Of a stretch of 64,000 nt of DNA, positions 36,015 to 47,700 are shown piece by piece. Source of the DNA: Ephemerocybe angulata (taxonomy: Eukaryota > Basidiomycota > Agaricomycetes > Agaricales > Psathyrellaceae); the NCBI GenBank assembly GCA_013368325.1, contig JAACJK010000164.1, positions 434,001 through 498,000 of the forward strand, in the 5' to 3' direction. Every line of letters begins with the position of its first letter. The first letter of the stretch is position 1. The translations under genes and the position numbers were made by a program. The notes under the pieces were generated by a model, which ran no database searches, was not told where the DNA came from, and worked only from the letters and a program-made list of their open reading frames with translations.

Positions 36015-37605
36015 ATGGAGCTCAATAGCCAAGAGTAGGTACCCACACATTGTCGGCTAGCATGTGTAGCTCACTAAATCCCTTTGAAATAGGAGAGGAA
36101 TTGCTCTCAAACATGGCTCTACACACCATCCCAACCCATTCGACACATGCCCTGACGAGATTTTGGGAGAGATATTCTGCTCTGCAGACAATGGACCCGA
36201 GATATTCGAAACACGCTGTCCTATAGATCGGCCTTACCCGTCCACACCCTTCTACTTGTCCAGTGTTTGCAGGCGATGGCGGTTGATCGCCATATCGACC
36301 CCAGCGCTGTGGGCATACATATATATCGACAATTATCACTGGCTACACAGGGGATCGGATCAAAAGGAACACGCAGAGGCACCTCTTAAAGGCAGACACG
36401 AACTCCATGACTTCGTCGAAACTTGCTTCGCGAGGTCGGGAAAATATCCACTATACATCCAGTGGCGGGATTCTCTAACCACCTCCCTGCCCGACCCCCT
36501 TTTGGTCTCGATGTTAGCCAAAGAGTCACACCGGTGGAGAGAGATCGTCTTTCACTCCAGGGGCAATGTTTCTACCCTCGAAGCGATATTGAAGCATCAA
36601 GACTTTAAGGGGCTTCACGTCCTCCGCAAGATTCACATTGCTGAAGATATGTCCCCCAACCCCAACCTCCTCGGGAACTCGCGAGCTATTGGAGCACCCA
36701 ACTTGACCTCCGTAGTTCTTTGCTCGTCCGCCGAAAACCTCAACGCAATGGCGGGCTACATCTCCCTGACGCATATCACATATCTCCACCTCACGATCAA
36801 TTACGACCAACGACTACGTCCCGTCGCCTCCGTCATCGCGAGCAGCCCTGGCCTTAATTATCTGCACCTCTCCTTAAATATCGCGTGGCACCACATAGAC
36901 TCACTTCAACCGGGCTGCACCATGGACCTGCCACACCTTTCTAGGCTCTCAGTTTCCGCAAATCCGAGGTGTCTGTGGCACTTTTTGTCGCGTATGCGTG
37001 TACCAGCTCTGACCCATCTACACGTCTCCGAGGAAGCGCCTTTGGGACATGAGGCCGGTTCACCGAACGTTACAGACGTCGACGAATTCCTGGACGTTGT
37101 ACCTCCCGCCCTGGAAGCTCTCACTGTCCAATGCATGGATTTCCCCCAACTCAAGAGCCTGATAACAGCCACTGAACCCCGCAAAATCAATTTAACGGAC
37201 ATCGTGATCGGAGAGAACGATGGAGATGAGTGGAACATACACACCTTCCTGGAGGATGTTGTCTCTTGTGCGGGCTATACCTCTCGGATGCAAGAAGTGG
37301 CAATATTTAATCAGGTCCAGCATTTCGAAGGCGCCGACGATGGGTTCATTGAAGCAATCCTTGACTCCCTTCACCGAGCAGCGGAGGGTTCTCCCCTCTT
37401 CGAAGACCCAAGACCTCTGCGCATCGACATATATTCCGACCTGCCTATTCCAGAGGAGGCCATGGACGAATTCGACCCAGACACTCTACCTCAATGCATC
37501 GACGTCTGTCTGTACGAAGACTGGACATCCCCGGTAGACAAATGGCGGGGCTATTTCCTTGATCCAGATCCAGAAGAGGACCTGAGCGGGTTCTTCAGTA
37601 TCTGA
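36015..37605 (+). CDS. F-box protein, cluster type A, copy 2
   Basis: Two exons: 36015-36034 and 36093-37605, 510 residues. A 20-nt first exon (MELNSQE) is spliced at GTAGGT, as in copy 1. The F-box reads NPFDTCPDEILGEIFCSA, then SVCRRWRLIAISTPALWAYI. NPRCLWHFLSRMRVPALTHLH and the tail SPVDKWRGYFLDPDPEEDL correspond to copy 1 throughout, with clear divergence, so the duplication is not recent. Its start is head to head with the type B gene ending at 35804, with a gap of 210 bp. Confidence 0.88.
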
Positions 37606-37734
37606 CCTGTGATGCGGTCCTTTATACTCATTGCGTACCAGCCCATTATCGAGCGCCCATCGTGCAATTCCCGCAGATTCGGATTGTACGTACGACATCC
37701 TAAGACTAGCAACCTAGAATACAACTTGAAAGCG

Positions 37735-38991
37735 CTACCACCATTTTTCACTGTAACGCTGAAGTAATACTATTTTGAAGGGCAAATCAGAGCTACGGAG
37801 AGGAAAGTTCTCAACCGTGCGGAAAGCCTTGATCCTCTCAAAAAATATGGTCATCCTTGGAGGAAAATTGGATGGATAATCGAATTCCCCAAGACGGAGT
37901 GTATCGAGGGATGGCAGGAACGTCGATGAGGTGTAGAGCAGATGCGACAGGTCCAACCATCTTGCTTCAGTGGACCCCCTTAGACACTTTCTGAGATCGA
38001 TTAACGTGAGGTGGCGAAGCGTCGGGAGAGCGTTAAGGGCGTGAATGAGGCCTTCTTCGGGGAGCGTCATGGGCCCAAGCATTAAGGTCGTCAGCTGACA
38101 TTTCCAACGGTTCAGAACACCACCGAGGAAGCTGTCGGTGGTCAGGCCCAGATCCATGGCGGAGTCTGTCTGAGAGAGCCGGAGAGTCGACAACGATGGG
38201 AGGCGGATTGAGTGGAGTAACGCGACGAAGTCGGCTGTCTGGGGGCGACCCTGCCTTATAGATAACTCGGATAAGTGATGGGGTTGAAGAGAGGTGTTTT
38301 CCTCGTCGCGGGCGGAACCGAAGATGGTACCTTCAAAAACCCGGAGCCTTGGGACCATAACGAGGGCGTTTCGAAATTCGCCGTAGGTCAAGGAACCGGA
38401 GCCTAGAAAGGCGAGTGGGAACCTTTGCAAAGGGCAGAATGAGTGGTAGCCTTGCCCCGCGATGACTACCTTGGAAAGCGCCTTGGCGCCGGAAAAGGCG
38501 TGTGATGAGGCATGTCCTTCGATGAAAAGTGTCTGCAGGAGAGGCATCTCACTGGATGCCATTATATTTCGAATGTTGAAGGACCATCCGAAGGGTAAAC
38601 AAAGGTCCATATAGATCCAAGTCTTGGAGCACGCGACGAGGGTACGAACTAGGACATCGCACTTGTCAGACAAGTGAGACGGGGAGCTGAGAGATATCGA
38701 AAGAGGACAGGTTTTGGCTCTATCCAGCCATTCTTGAACCAAGGGGATGTTCGTTTCTAGATTTTTGTCGCTGTCGCCGGCGGCTGATATTTCCAAAGCT
38801 GACCATAACGACGGTGTCGACCAAGCAATTGCGCGCCATGCTTTGCAGATACGTCCAAAGTTGAGTGGACAAAAGCGGTTCCTGAAGAGGAGTCGTCCAT
38901 TGCGTTGGGTCTCGATCGAAGAAGTGAGAATGAATATTTCTTGTAGAACTTCAACGGGCAGAGTATCGTGAATGAGTTGGGAATCGGCCAT
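37735..38991 (-). CDS. F-box protein, cluster type B, copy 2
   Basis: Single exon, 418 residues from MADSQLIHDTLPVEVLQEI. F-box: LPVEVLQEIFILTSSI, then GRICKAWRAIAWSTPSLWSAL. Leu-rich segments follow (LPSLSTLRLSQTD, LPTLRHLTLIDLRK), and the end reads IKAFRTVENFPLRSS and FKIVLLQRYSEKWW. The frame is open upstream to 39027. Only 69 bp separate this ATG from the outer end of the transposon array at 39061, so its natural promoter has been displaced or replaced by element sequence. Confidence 0.86.
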   Translation of the reverse strand: MADSQLIHDTLPVEVLQEIFILTSSIETQRNGRLLFRNRFCPLNFGRICKAWRAIAWSTPSLWSALEISAAGDSDKNLETNIPLVQEWLDRAKTCPLSISLSSPSHLSDKCDVLVRTLVACSKTWIYMDLCLPFGWSFNIRNIMASSEMPLLQTLFIEGHASSHAFSGAKALSKVVIAGQGYHSFCPLQRFPLAFLGSGSLTYGEFRNALVMVPRLRVFEGTIFGSARDEENTSLQPHHLSELSIRQGRPQTADFVALLHSIRLPSLSTLRLSQTDSAMDLGLTTDSFLGGVLNRWKCQLTTLMLGPMTLPEEGLIHALNALPTLRHLTLIDLRKCLRGSTEARWLDLSHLLYTSSTFLPSLDTLRLGEFDYPSNFPPRMTIFFERIKAFRTVENFPLRSSDLPFKIVLLQRYSEKWW

Positions 38992-39050
38992 CGCTTCTGC
39001 AGCTGTAGGGTACGAGTTCAAGGTCAAGTTTCAAGCGCTCCTGACCGCGG

Positions 39051-39060
39051 CCGGGCTTAT
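39051..39060 (+). repeat. Candidate target-site duplication, left side of array
   Basis: CCGGGCTTAT immediately outside the left terminal repeat. TCCGGCTTCT lies immediately outside the right terminal repeat (56013-56022). Seven of ten positions match, so this is suggestive only. Confidence 0.35.
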
Positions 39061-39127
39061 CAAGGGCCCGATACTGATGGATGTGGGTAAAAAACAAATA
39101 AAGTAATTTAAATCCAAATTCCCAAAA

Positions 39128-39160
39128 GGGAAAGGGGGAGAGGGGAGGGGAGGAGGAGGG
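39128..39160 (+). other. G-run cluster (possible G-quadruplex), repeated in each copy
   Basis: Runs of three to five G separated by one to seven bases, five runs in 33 bp on the plus strand, downstream of the transposase gene. Same at 44778-44810 and 50428-50460. Confidence 0.5.
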
Positions 39161-39292
39161 AGGAGATTCTGAGTGCTCAGAAAGGTGCCTCTCGATAAGT
39201 GGGCGTGTCAAAAGATTGACGTGATATGCCTCGGCTCGGGCCATCCCAGTTTGGCCTTTCGCTATTCTTTTCTCCTGTATTCTTGAAGGAGT

Positions 39293-39324
39293 CGGATTCT
39301 GATGCGAACAAGCATCAGAATCCG
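39293..39324 (-). terminator. Perfect 13-bp hairpin downstream of the transposase gene
   Basis: CGGATTCTGATGC, loop GAACAA, then the exact reverse complement. It begins 185 bp after the stop codon. Repeated at 44943-44974 and 50593-50624. It may shape the mRNA 3' end or be a protein-binding site; the role is inferred only. Confidence 0.45.
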
Positions 39325-39508
39325 CCAGATACCACCGTAGCGACAGTAATTATTGTTCATAGAACTCCAACCGGAGATCCAATACTCGCTTAGAGCCTTA
39401 GGGGCTTTGAGAAGAGGAGCCAGGAACATAGATAGGTCAGAAGGAATGTATATTAAGTGATAGTATGCGTGGAAGTGGGATACACACGAAGCCTGTCCTA
39501 CATGCAAC

Positions 39509-42500
39509 TCATAGCCATCCTTCGCAACAGTTCTTAGTTGGTCGCGCAGAATTCCGACCAACACACTCAAACCGGCCACAGTCACGGCAAGGTCGAGGGC
39601 AATTGCGCCGAGTTTGACGGCCAGGACAGACCATCCAACTACACTTCATGCAATGGCGAGGCTTCCGTGGTTTTGTGACGGCCTTCCGTTTGTTGTGCGC
39701 TTCGATTATTCGATGATGCGTAGCCGTTTCGTTCGGAGTCTGGGTACAGGTTCCACCGGTCGGGGCTGCACCTGGAGCGGGAAACTGGTAGGTAAACATG
39801 GCGGCGGAAGGAGGTTGTGATGAAACACTCGGCGCGTGCATGCTCAGCCACGGTGCAGAAGTCGATGGGGCTTGTTGATTGGCATAGCCCAGAGTATTAC
39901 CGCCGGCGTGAGACTGTAACCAAGCCCCGTTATTCAGCGGCGGCCCACTAGCAGCGGTGCTGAACATTTGGGTCGGTTCTGCTGGAGGCTGATGCTGGAA
40001 TGAAGAAGGTGCATTATCATACACCACATGCCCAGCAGGGACACTGTGAGCCTCGAGTGAGAGGACCGGGACAGGTGGCGCAGCAGAAGTACGGTCCAAA
40101 TCAGTAAGCAGGCGGCCAAGCGGTCGACGTACTCCGTTGCTGAGGGCCGAGGATGTTCTTGCATTCAATCGCGTCTGCCGCTCCGAGAAATATGACCGTA
40201 GTTGCTCCGGAAGCTAATGCAGGCAATATTGAGTACGCACAAAAGAGAGGTGGTTGTAAGAACACACCTTGTAGAACACTCGGTCGGTTCCATCTGCGAG
40301 CGCATTCCACACCTTCACCGCGCGACTCCAATTGGGCCCCGCATTCGATGATCCGTTGAAGGCGGGGTTTCCTTGCCAGAGGTCATGGAACAGCTTCTCC
40401 TCCATCGGCGTATGGATCGGGAGAATGGGCTTGCGAGTTCCCTGCGATTTTGCGAGCAGGTCATAGCTAACCGGATTTTTACCTGTTCCTGGGGTATAAT
40501 CACCCATTCCGTTTTCATTTCGAATATCTTGCGGGATCTCAAGAACACCAATGGGGCGCTCTGAGGTCATTTGATAGTTATTGTTGTTGGTGATGGGGGA
40601 CACTTCGCGATCTTCGAATCCTTTTAGAGAACTCTTGAGATATAGCTCGAGATCTTGAATGGCATTGACCAGCCAGATTGAATAGTGACTCTTGTAGTGT
40701 TGACCAGTTGTGTTTAATGTCCCAACCTTGGAGTAAGTGAGTTTTGAGGTTATTAACCATGATAGTGATAGAATACGTACATCAAGATTGCGGCGCAGCA
40801 CCAAATCATCCATCGTGGCTTCGAGATGTCGAACAGAGACACCAGAGGAAGGGAGGTGGGGTCTGAGTTGAGTGTGGACGCCCTCCGTTGTGTTCGTTCC
40901 CCTGTGACACCGGTACACCGGGAGACCTGTCTTACTATCCTTTCCAATCTCGACGTACAGAGCAACGCCTGGCGGATCAGAGACATGGCCACGCTCGATT
41001 GTGGTGAGTATATTCTTCGCAATATTCCAGCACCGAGCGTCGAAAAGAGGCTTGTTTGTTGTTGCGTCCTTGAGAGGGCCATATGTGGTAAAGACTTCTC
41101 GAACGCGGGGATACAGAATTTCCGGGGCTGGGATGAAACGCTTGCAGTGCTTCTTCATCCGTTTGGGATGGAGTTTGCGAATTTCGTTGAACGACAGCTT
41201 GGGGTTCTGCGTGTCACCCCAGGCGGCAAGGCGATTTGCGTCCTCCGGATCGGGAAGGAAGAATGTATCGCGCAGCGTGATTAGAAAGTCATTTGTAAGG
41301 CCATGTCGCTGAGCGAGAGGGAGCATGTGCATGAGGTGCCAAGGATCCTTGATGACCCGGCTTCGTATATCATCTGGCCAGAGAGTCGGAATGGGCCCTA
41401 GGATCTCATCGGGAGACTCGGAGGCTGTGCCATCGGTATTGGCGCCTACGCCAGAGTTGGCATCTGAGTGCACAGAGTCTTGGTGGTCAACAGAAGGCCG
41501 GGGCTGAAGGCGTTGAGCACTTGGAGGGGGAGGTGGCACAGGGAGAGGTTCATATCGGATGAGATGCGAGCATGGATAGGTGACGAGGAATGGTGGTTTT
41601 CCGAGATTATTGAATGAGCAATCACGTCGGGTAACCAGTTTAGCAGCACCCCTAATAACTTCAGACACTTCAATAACAGCTGAACCCGGCGGAGTTGACA
41701 GAGATGATAGTGAGATCCGTCCAGATGCAGCTATCACCGATTTGTCCAAGCCATACAGATACACTGGTGTGCCGGAGGCAGGGATGGCGTCAGTTGGCAA
41801 CGCACTGGGTGTTTCGAGAGTGGATAATCTGTTGTATATCTCGAGGGAAGCCCAGGCATCAAGAGCCGCATACTTGATTTGCTCCTCAGTCAAGACTTGA
41901 TTGTCCCACGCCGTACTGACTCGCTCGGACACATTTTTGTTCAGCCGTTTGTGAAGGACGCGCGCAGCGAGGTCTGCCAGGGAGGTATTTCTGATGTTGT
42001 GCAGCACGCCCTGTGTCTTCGCAAGCCGAGCGAGATCAATCCCACCGACGAAGGGTCTCGAAGAGTGGCACGTAGCACAAAGACCATCAAGGTCTCTGTC
42101 CACGTTCCTTCCGACTTTCTTGACGCTTGGATTTGCAAGTAGCACCTTGAGCTGGATAGGAAGATTCCCATCAGCAACCATGTCGCCAATCTATCCTCGG
42201 CAAAGTCAGTTGCATGAACAGTCATTGGGATATGAGGAGGCGTACCTGAAATATATAAACATCATTCTTGTATGCAATCTGGACTAGAGCGGTGGGGCCC
42301 CGGTGAGTGAGACGATCATTTGCCGTAACGTCCACATTCCATTCGGTGTCGAGCCCAACTACAACCACAGCATCATCATCGGAGACGAGGTCATCCATGA
42401 TGGCTTCGCAAGCGGAGTTGATTGCAGTTGAAGTGTTCTTCACTAATGGCGGATGTCCTGAGGGAAGTGTGAGTTGTTCGAGGTGCGCATAATTCTCCAC

Positions 42501-44560
42501 AGGAACGACATCTTTAGTCAGGGAGCCATCAAACAAGCCCTCGAGGAACTGCTTGTCACCACCAATGTTATCGGTATACATAACCAGCGGCTGCGAGTGC
42601 CCGTAGAACTTCAAGGACTCGGAGAGCTGAGTCAGAGCTAGGATCGTTTGCGAATGCCCGGTTGTGGTAACGAGATGGAACGAGCGGATCTCTCCATTTT
42701 GATTCGTGACGCATAGCGCGCCGTCGAAGATCTTCTTCTTCCCAACGCGAGCAACGTGCTTTGTGATCTGCAACACAGGATATAATCAGCTATTGTCACA
42801 ACCATAAGTAGACGTATAAAAATGCACCTTAAAACTGTGGTCAAGAGAACCGACATCCAACGGAAGCATAGACGTATGTTGATGGATCTCAGATCGGTGC
42901 TCTTCCATGTAGCGGTCGTACATTGTCCGGAAAAATTGAGAACTTGGAACGAAGCCTCTGTTGCCTAGCGAGCTCGTGTCTTGGTATGGAAGGAAGACGA
43001 GATATTTTGCGCCCGTCCACTCATGCATTGACTGAGAGCAAGCCGCCAAAAATGAGTAATACTGGTATTTCATTTTGTCATACCGGACTAGGTGCTGAAC
43101 TCGAATACAATCAGAGAATTGGCTTGCACCCATTCCGTTTGCAAAGCAGGACCTCATCAGCTCGCATAGCGATGTGGAAAGGCCACTGCGGCGGCTGAAC
43201 CTAACCGGAAACTCTTCAGCAAGCTGTGGGGGCAGCATGGCAAGGATCCGAGAATCCCAGCTATGGTACGTGACCGTATGACGACCGGACGTAGGGTTCT
43301 GACAGCTGGTACACCGATAACGGTAGCCCAGAACCCAGAAGTTCGAGTCGACGTCAACGCAGCGTCGCGGTCGCGAGATTATGCCATGGCGGATAAGCGG
43401 GGTTCGACATCTGGGGCACGGGATGGGGGCTAATGACAGGGGATCCCAAACAAACATTCGGCGGGTATACAAGAGCTGAGGGGAGGGGCGGCCGTGTCGT
43501 AGTTGGAGGTACGTCGACTTTTCCGGTATCCAGAACGTGTTGAGCTCGTCGTAGAGACGAGGAACTCCTTGGGGAGTGCGGTCACTCGCAATCGTCTTGC
43601 ACGCTTGGAAATACTCGAGCAGCCAGGGTGGAAGCTCCTTCGGCGTTCGGGATGCTCCATTTTGCTTTTCTTCTGCGTCGATAGGCTCCTCGTTTGGGTC
43701 CAGGTCGTCACCAACTTCGTCTGGGCCAAGCTGGTCCCCATCCTCCCCAATCCCCTCGCCGGACGCCTCCTCCTCCAAGCTGCGCTCCTCTCCTTCTATT
43801 TCATCGTCCGAGTCCTCTTCTTCATCTTCGAAGACAGCCCTACGTGTATCCTCGCCTGAAAGCAGTGGGATAGCCGAGACCAGACCCGCATTCGGATCCG
43901 GTGAAGGATTACTTGAAGATCCTCCTGCGCTCGAGTTGGAGCTGCGGGCAGGTACGGCGGGGCCCAGCGTAGCTTGTGAGTGCGGAGTACTGCTACCACC
44001 TTGCAATGTTGTGGCCGTAGGTACTAATGAGAGCACCCCTTGACCACGAGATGTGCCTGGAACCACCTATTTCAAAAGTAAGTCTCGATAATGCAGTGAA
44101 TCACGATGATAGACTCACAAACTTGCCAAATCTAACGCTCACGGCATCGCTTACATCCTGCACATTCTTACGAGGTCTTCCTGGAGGGCGTTTGGCAGTC
44201 GGAGGACTATCTACTCGTTCCGTCTCAAGGGGCTGCTGCCGTTTACCGGGAGGGCGTCCTCGGGGACGCTTTGGGCCAATGAAGACCGGCGTCTGGGAAG
44301 TCGATTTCGGACGCCCGATTTTGCGCTGCTGGTCCGAAGGTGGGGTCTGGAAGGCGTCGTCGTCGGCAGTTAGAACCGGTCCAAACGTATATTGGACTGG
44401 ACGCGTCGCGTCATTCGGCGGTAATAGTGGTTCTTGGACTGGAAGGAGGAGGACCGTCAGGTAACGTTGAGAGCGCGATTGGGTTGGACTTACCAGCTGT
44501 GAGTGAGCCATTTTGACTCGGAAATTCACCGGGATACTCATTCATAGGGTAATCAGACAT
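39509..44560 (-). CDS. Transposase-like protein with inserted DEDDy 3'-5' exonuclease (copy 1)
   Basis: Seven exons: 44494-44560, 44119-44438, 42828-44066, 42246-42767, 40781-42190, 40268-40726, 39509-40213; phases agree, 1573 residues. Order: AT-hook-like GRP motifs (about 60-115, RGRPPGKR and PPGRPRK); acidic region about 205-262; zinc ribbon C346/C349 and C381/C384; first acidic residue D538 in LDHSFK; D608 in MYTDN; then exonuclease D682/E684 (LDTEW), D749 (NVDRDLDGL), Y823/D827 (YAALDAW); then DPWHLMHML (998) and E1152 in RGTNTTEGVH; Cys-rich tail 1527-1569. Exonuclease motifs I-III are complete. The flanking Asp, Asp, Glu pattern with a DxWH motif is as in MULE-like transposases. The family recurs in mushrooms; I recall DUF6729 for its zinc part but cannot check. 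Confidence 0.8.
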
Positions 44561-44714
44561 TATACGTGAGTTCAAGATAGATTGAGGAGGATAGTATTAT
44601 GGTAGAAGTTGAGGAGCAGGTCGCTGCTAACAGGAGCCGTATTGGGTAAAATTACATAATCATTTCAAACTCAGCATTGGTATTTGCCACAACCATAGAT
44701 AGCGAGCCTTAGTC

Positions 44715-47700
44715 GGCCCGATACTGATGGATGTGGGTAAAAAACAAATAAAGTAATTTAAATCCAAATTCCCAAAAGGGAAAGGGGGAGAGGGGAGGGG
44801 AGGAGGAGGGAGGAGATTCTGAGTGCTCAGAAAGGTGCCTCTCGATAAGTGGGCGTGTCAAAAGATTGACGTGATATGCCTCGGCTCGGGCCATCCCAGT
44901 TTGGCCTTTCGCTATTCTTTTCTCCTGTATTCTTGAAGGAGTCGGATTCTGATGCGAACAAGCATCAGAATCCGCCAGATACCACCGTAGCGACAGTAAT
45001 TATTGTTCATAGAACTCCAACCGGAGATCCAATACTCGCTTAGAGCCTTAGGGGCTTTGAGAAGAGGAGCCAGGAACATAGATAGGTCAGAAGGAATGTA
45101 TATTAAGTGATAGTATGCGTGGAAGTGGGATACACACGAAGCCTGTCCTACATGCAACTCATAGCCATCCTTCGCAACAGTTCTTAGTTGGTCGCGCAGA
45201 ATTCCGACCAACACACTCAAACCGGCCACAGTCACGGCAAGGTCGAGGGCAATTGCGCCGAGTTTGACGGCCAGGACAGACCATCCAACTACACTTCATG
45301 CAATGGCGAGGCTTCCGTGGTTTTGTGACGGCCTTCCGTTTGTTGTGCGCTTCGATTATTCGATGATGCGTAGCCGTTTCGTTCGGAGTCTGGGTACAGG
45401 TTCCACCGGTCGGGGCTGCACCTGGAGCGGGAAACTGGTAGGTAAACATGGCGGCGGAAGGAGGTTGTGATGAAACACTCGGCGCGTGCATGCTCAGCCA
45501 CGGTGCAGAAGTCGATGGGGCTTGTTGATTGGCATAGCCCAGAGTATTACCGCCGGCGTGAGACTGTAACCAAGCCCCGTTATTCAGCGGCGGCCCACTA
45601 GCAGCGGTGCTGAACATTTGGGTCGGTTCTGCTGGAGGCTGATGCTGGAATGAAGAAGGTGCATTATCATACACCACATGCCCAGCAGGGACACTGTGAG
45701 CCTCGAGTGAGAGGACCGGGACAGGTGGCGCAGCAGAAGTACGGTCCAAATCAGTAAGCAGGCGGCCAAGCGGTCGACGTACTCCGTTGCTGAGGGCCGA
45801 GGATGTTCTTGCATTCAATCGCGTCTGCCGCTCCGAGAAATATGACCGTAGTTGCTCCGGAAGCTAATGCAGGCAATATTGAGTACGCACAAAAGAGAGG
45901 TGGTTGTAAGAACACACCTTGTAGAACACTCGGTCGGTTCCATCTGCGAGCGCATTCCACACCTTCACCGCGCGACTCCAATTGGGCCCCGCATTCGATG
46001 ATCCGTTGAAGGCGGGGTTTCCTTGCCAGAGGTCATGGAACAGCTTCTCCTCCATCGGCGTATGGATCGGGAGAATGGGCTTGCGAGTTCCCTGCGATTT
46101 TGCGAGCAGGTCATAGCTAACCGGATTTTTACCTGTTCCTGGGGTATAATCACCCATTCCGTTTTCATTTCGAATATCTTGCGGGATCTCAAGAACACCA
46201 ATGGGGCGCTCTGAGGTCATTTGATAGTTATTGTTGTTGGTGATGGGGGACACTTCGCGATCTTCGAATCCTTTTAGAGAACTCTTGAGATATAGCTCGA
46301 GATCTTGAATGGCATTGACCAGCCAGATTGAATAGTGACTCTTGTAGTGTTGACCAGTTGTGTTTAATGTCCCAACCTTGGAGTAAGTGAGTTTTGAGGT
46401 TATTAACCATGATAGTGATAGAATACGTACATCAAGATTGCGGCGCAGCACCAAATCATCCATCGTGGCTTCGAGATGTCGAACAGAGACACCAGAGGAA
46501 GGGAGGTGGGGTCTGAGTTGAGTGTGGACGCCCTCCGTTGTGTTCGTTCCCCTGTGACACCGGTACACCGGGAGACCTGTCTTACTATCCTTTCCAATCT
46601 CGACGTACAGAGCAACGCCTGGCGGATCAGAGACATGGCCACGCTCGATTGTGGTGAGTATATTCTTCGCAATATTCCAGCACCGAGCGTCGAAAAGAGG
46701 CTTGTTTGTTGTTGCGTCCTTGAGAGGGCCATATGTGGTAAAGACTTCTCGAACGCGGGGATACAGAATTTCCGGGGCTGGGATGAAACGCTTGCAGTGC
46801 TTCTTCATCCGTTTGGGATGGAGTTTGCGAATTTCGTTGAACGACAGCTTGGGGTTCTGCGTGTCACCCCAGGCGGCAAGGCGATTTGCGTCCTCCGGAT
46901 CGGGAAGGAAGAATGTATCGCGCAGCGTGATTAGAAAGTCATTTGTAAGGCCATGTCGCTGAGCGAGAGGGAGCATGTGCATGAGGTGCCAAGGATCCTT
47001 GATGACCCGGCTTCGTATATCATCTGGCCAGAGAGTCGGAATGGGCCCTAGGATCTCATCGGGAGACTCGGAGGCTGTGCCATCGGTATTGGCGCCTACG
47101 CCAGAGTTGGCATCTGAGTGCACAGAGTCTTGGTGGTCAACAGAAGGCCGGGGCTGAAGGCGTTGAGCACTTGGAGGGGGAGGTGGCACAGGGAGAGGTT
47201 CATATCGGATGAGATGCGAGCATGGATAGGTGACGAGGAATGGTGGTTTTCCGAGATTATTGAATGAGCAATCACGTCGGGTAACCAGTTTAGCAGCACC
47301 CCTAATAACTTCAGACACTTCAATAACAGCTGAACCCGGCGGAGTTGACAGAGATGATAGTGAGATCCGTCCAGATGCAGCTATCACCGATTTGTCCAAG
47401 CCATACAGATACACTGGTGTGCCGGAGGCAGGGATGGCGTCAGTTGGCAACGCACTGGGTGTTTCGAGAGTGGATAATCTGTTGTATATCTCGAGGGAAG
47501 CCCAGGCATCAAGAGCCGCATACTTGATTTGCTCCTCAGTCAAGACTTGATTGTCCCACGCCGTACTGACTCGCTCGGACACATTTTTGTTCAGCCGTTT
47601 GTGAAGGACGCGCGCAGCGAGGTCTGCCAGGGAGGTATTTCTGATGTTGTGCAGCACGCCCTGTGTCTTCGCAAGCCGAGCGAGATCAATCCCACCGACG

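Larger units (their letters stand above)
39061..44714 (-). mobile_element. DDE/exonuclease DNA transposon, copy 1
   Basis: First of three head-to-tail copies and the only one with a full left terminus. The left end (39061-39086) starts CAAGGGCCCG and ends ATGGATGTGG. The reverse complement of the right end starts CTAAGGCTCG and ends ATGGTTGTGG. The two match at 18 of 26 positions without gaps, a degenerate terminal inverted repeat. A single spliced gene (minus strand) fills most of the element. Introns are kept, so movement was through DNA. No HUH/Rep, reverse transcriptase or integrase is encoded. Confidence 0.75.

Noticed and set aside
44027..44464. Plus-strand open frames within the element (also at +5650 and +11300)
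   Set aside because: They lie opposite the spliced minus-strand gene, have no recognisable domain and biased composition; antisense shadows.
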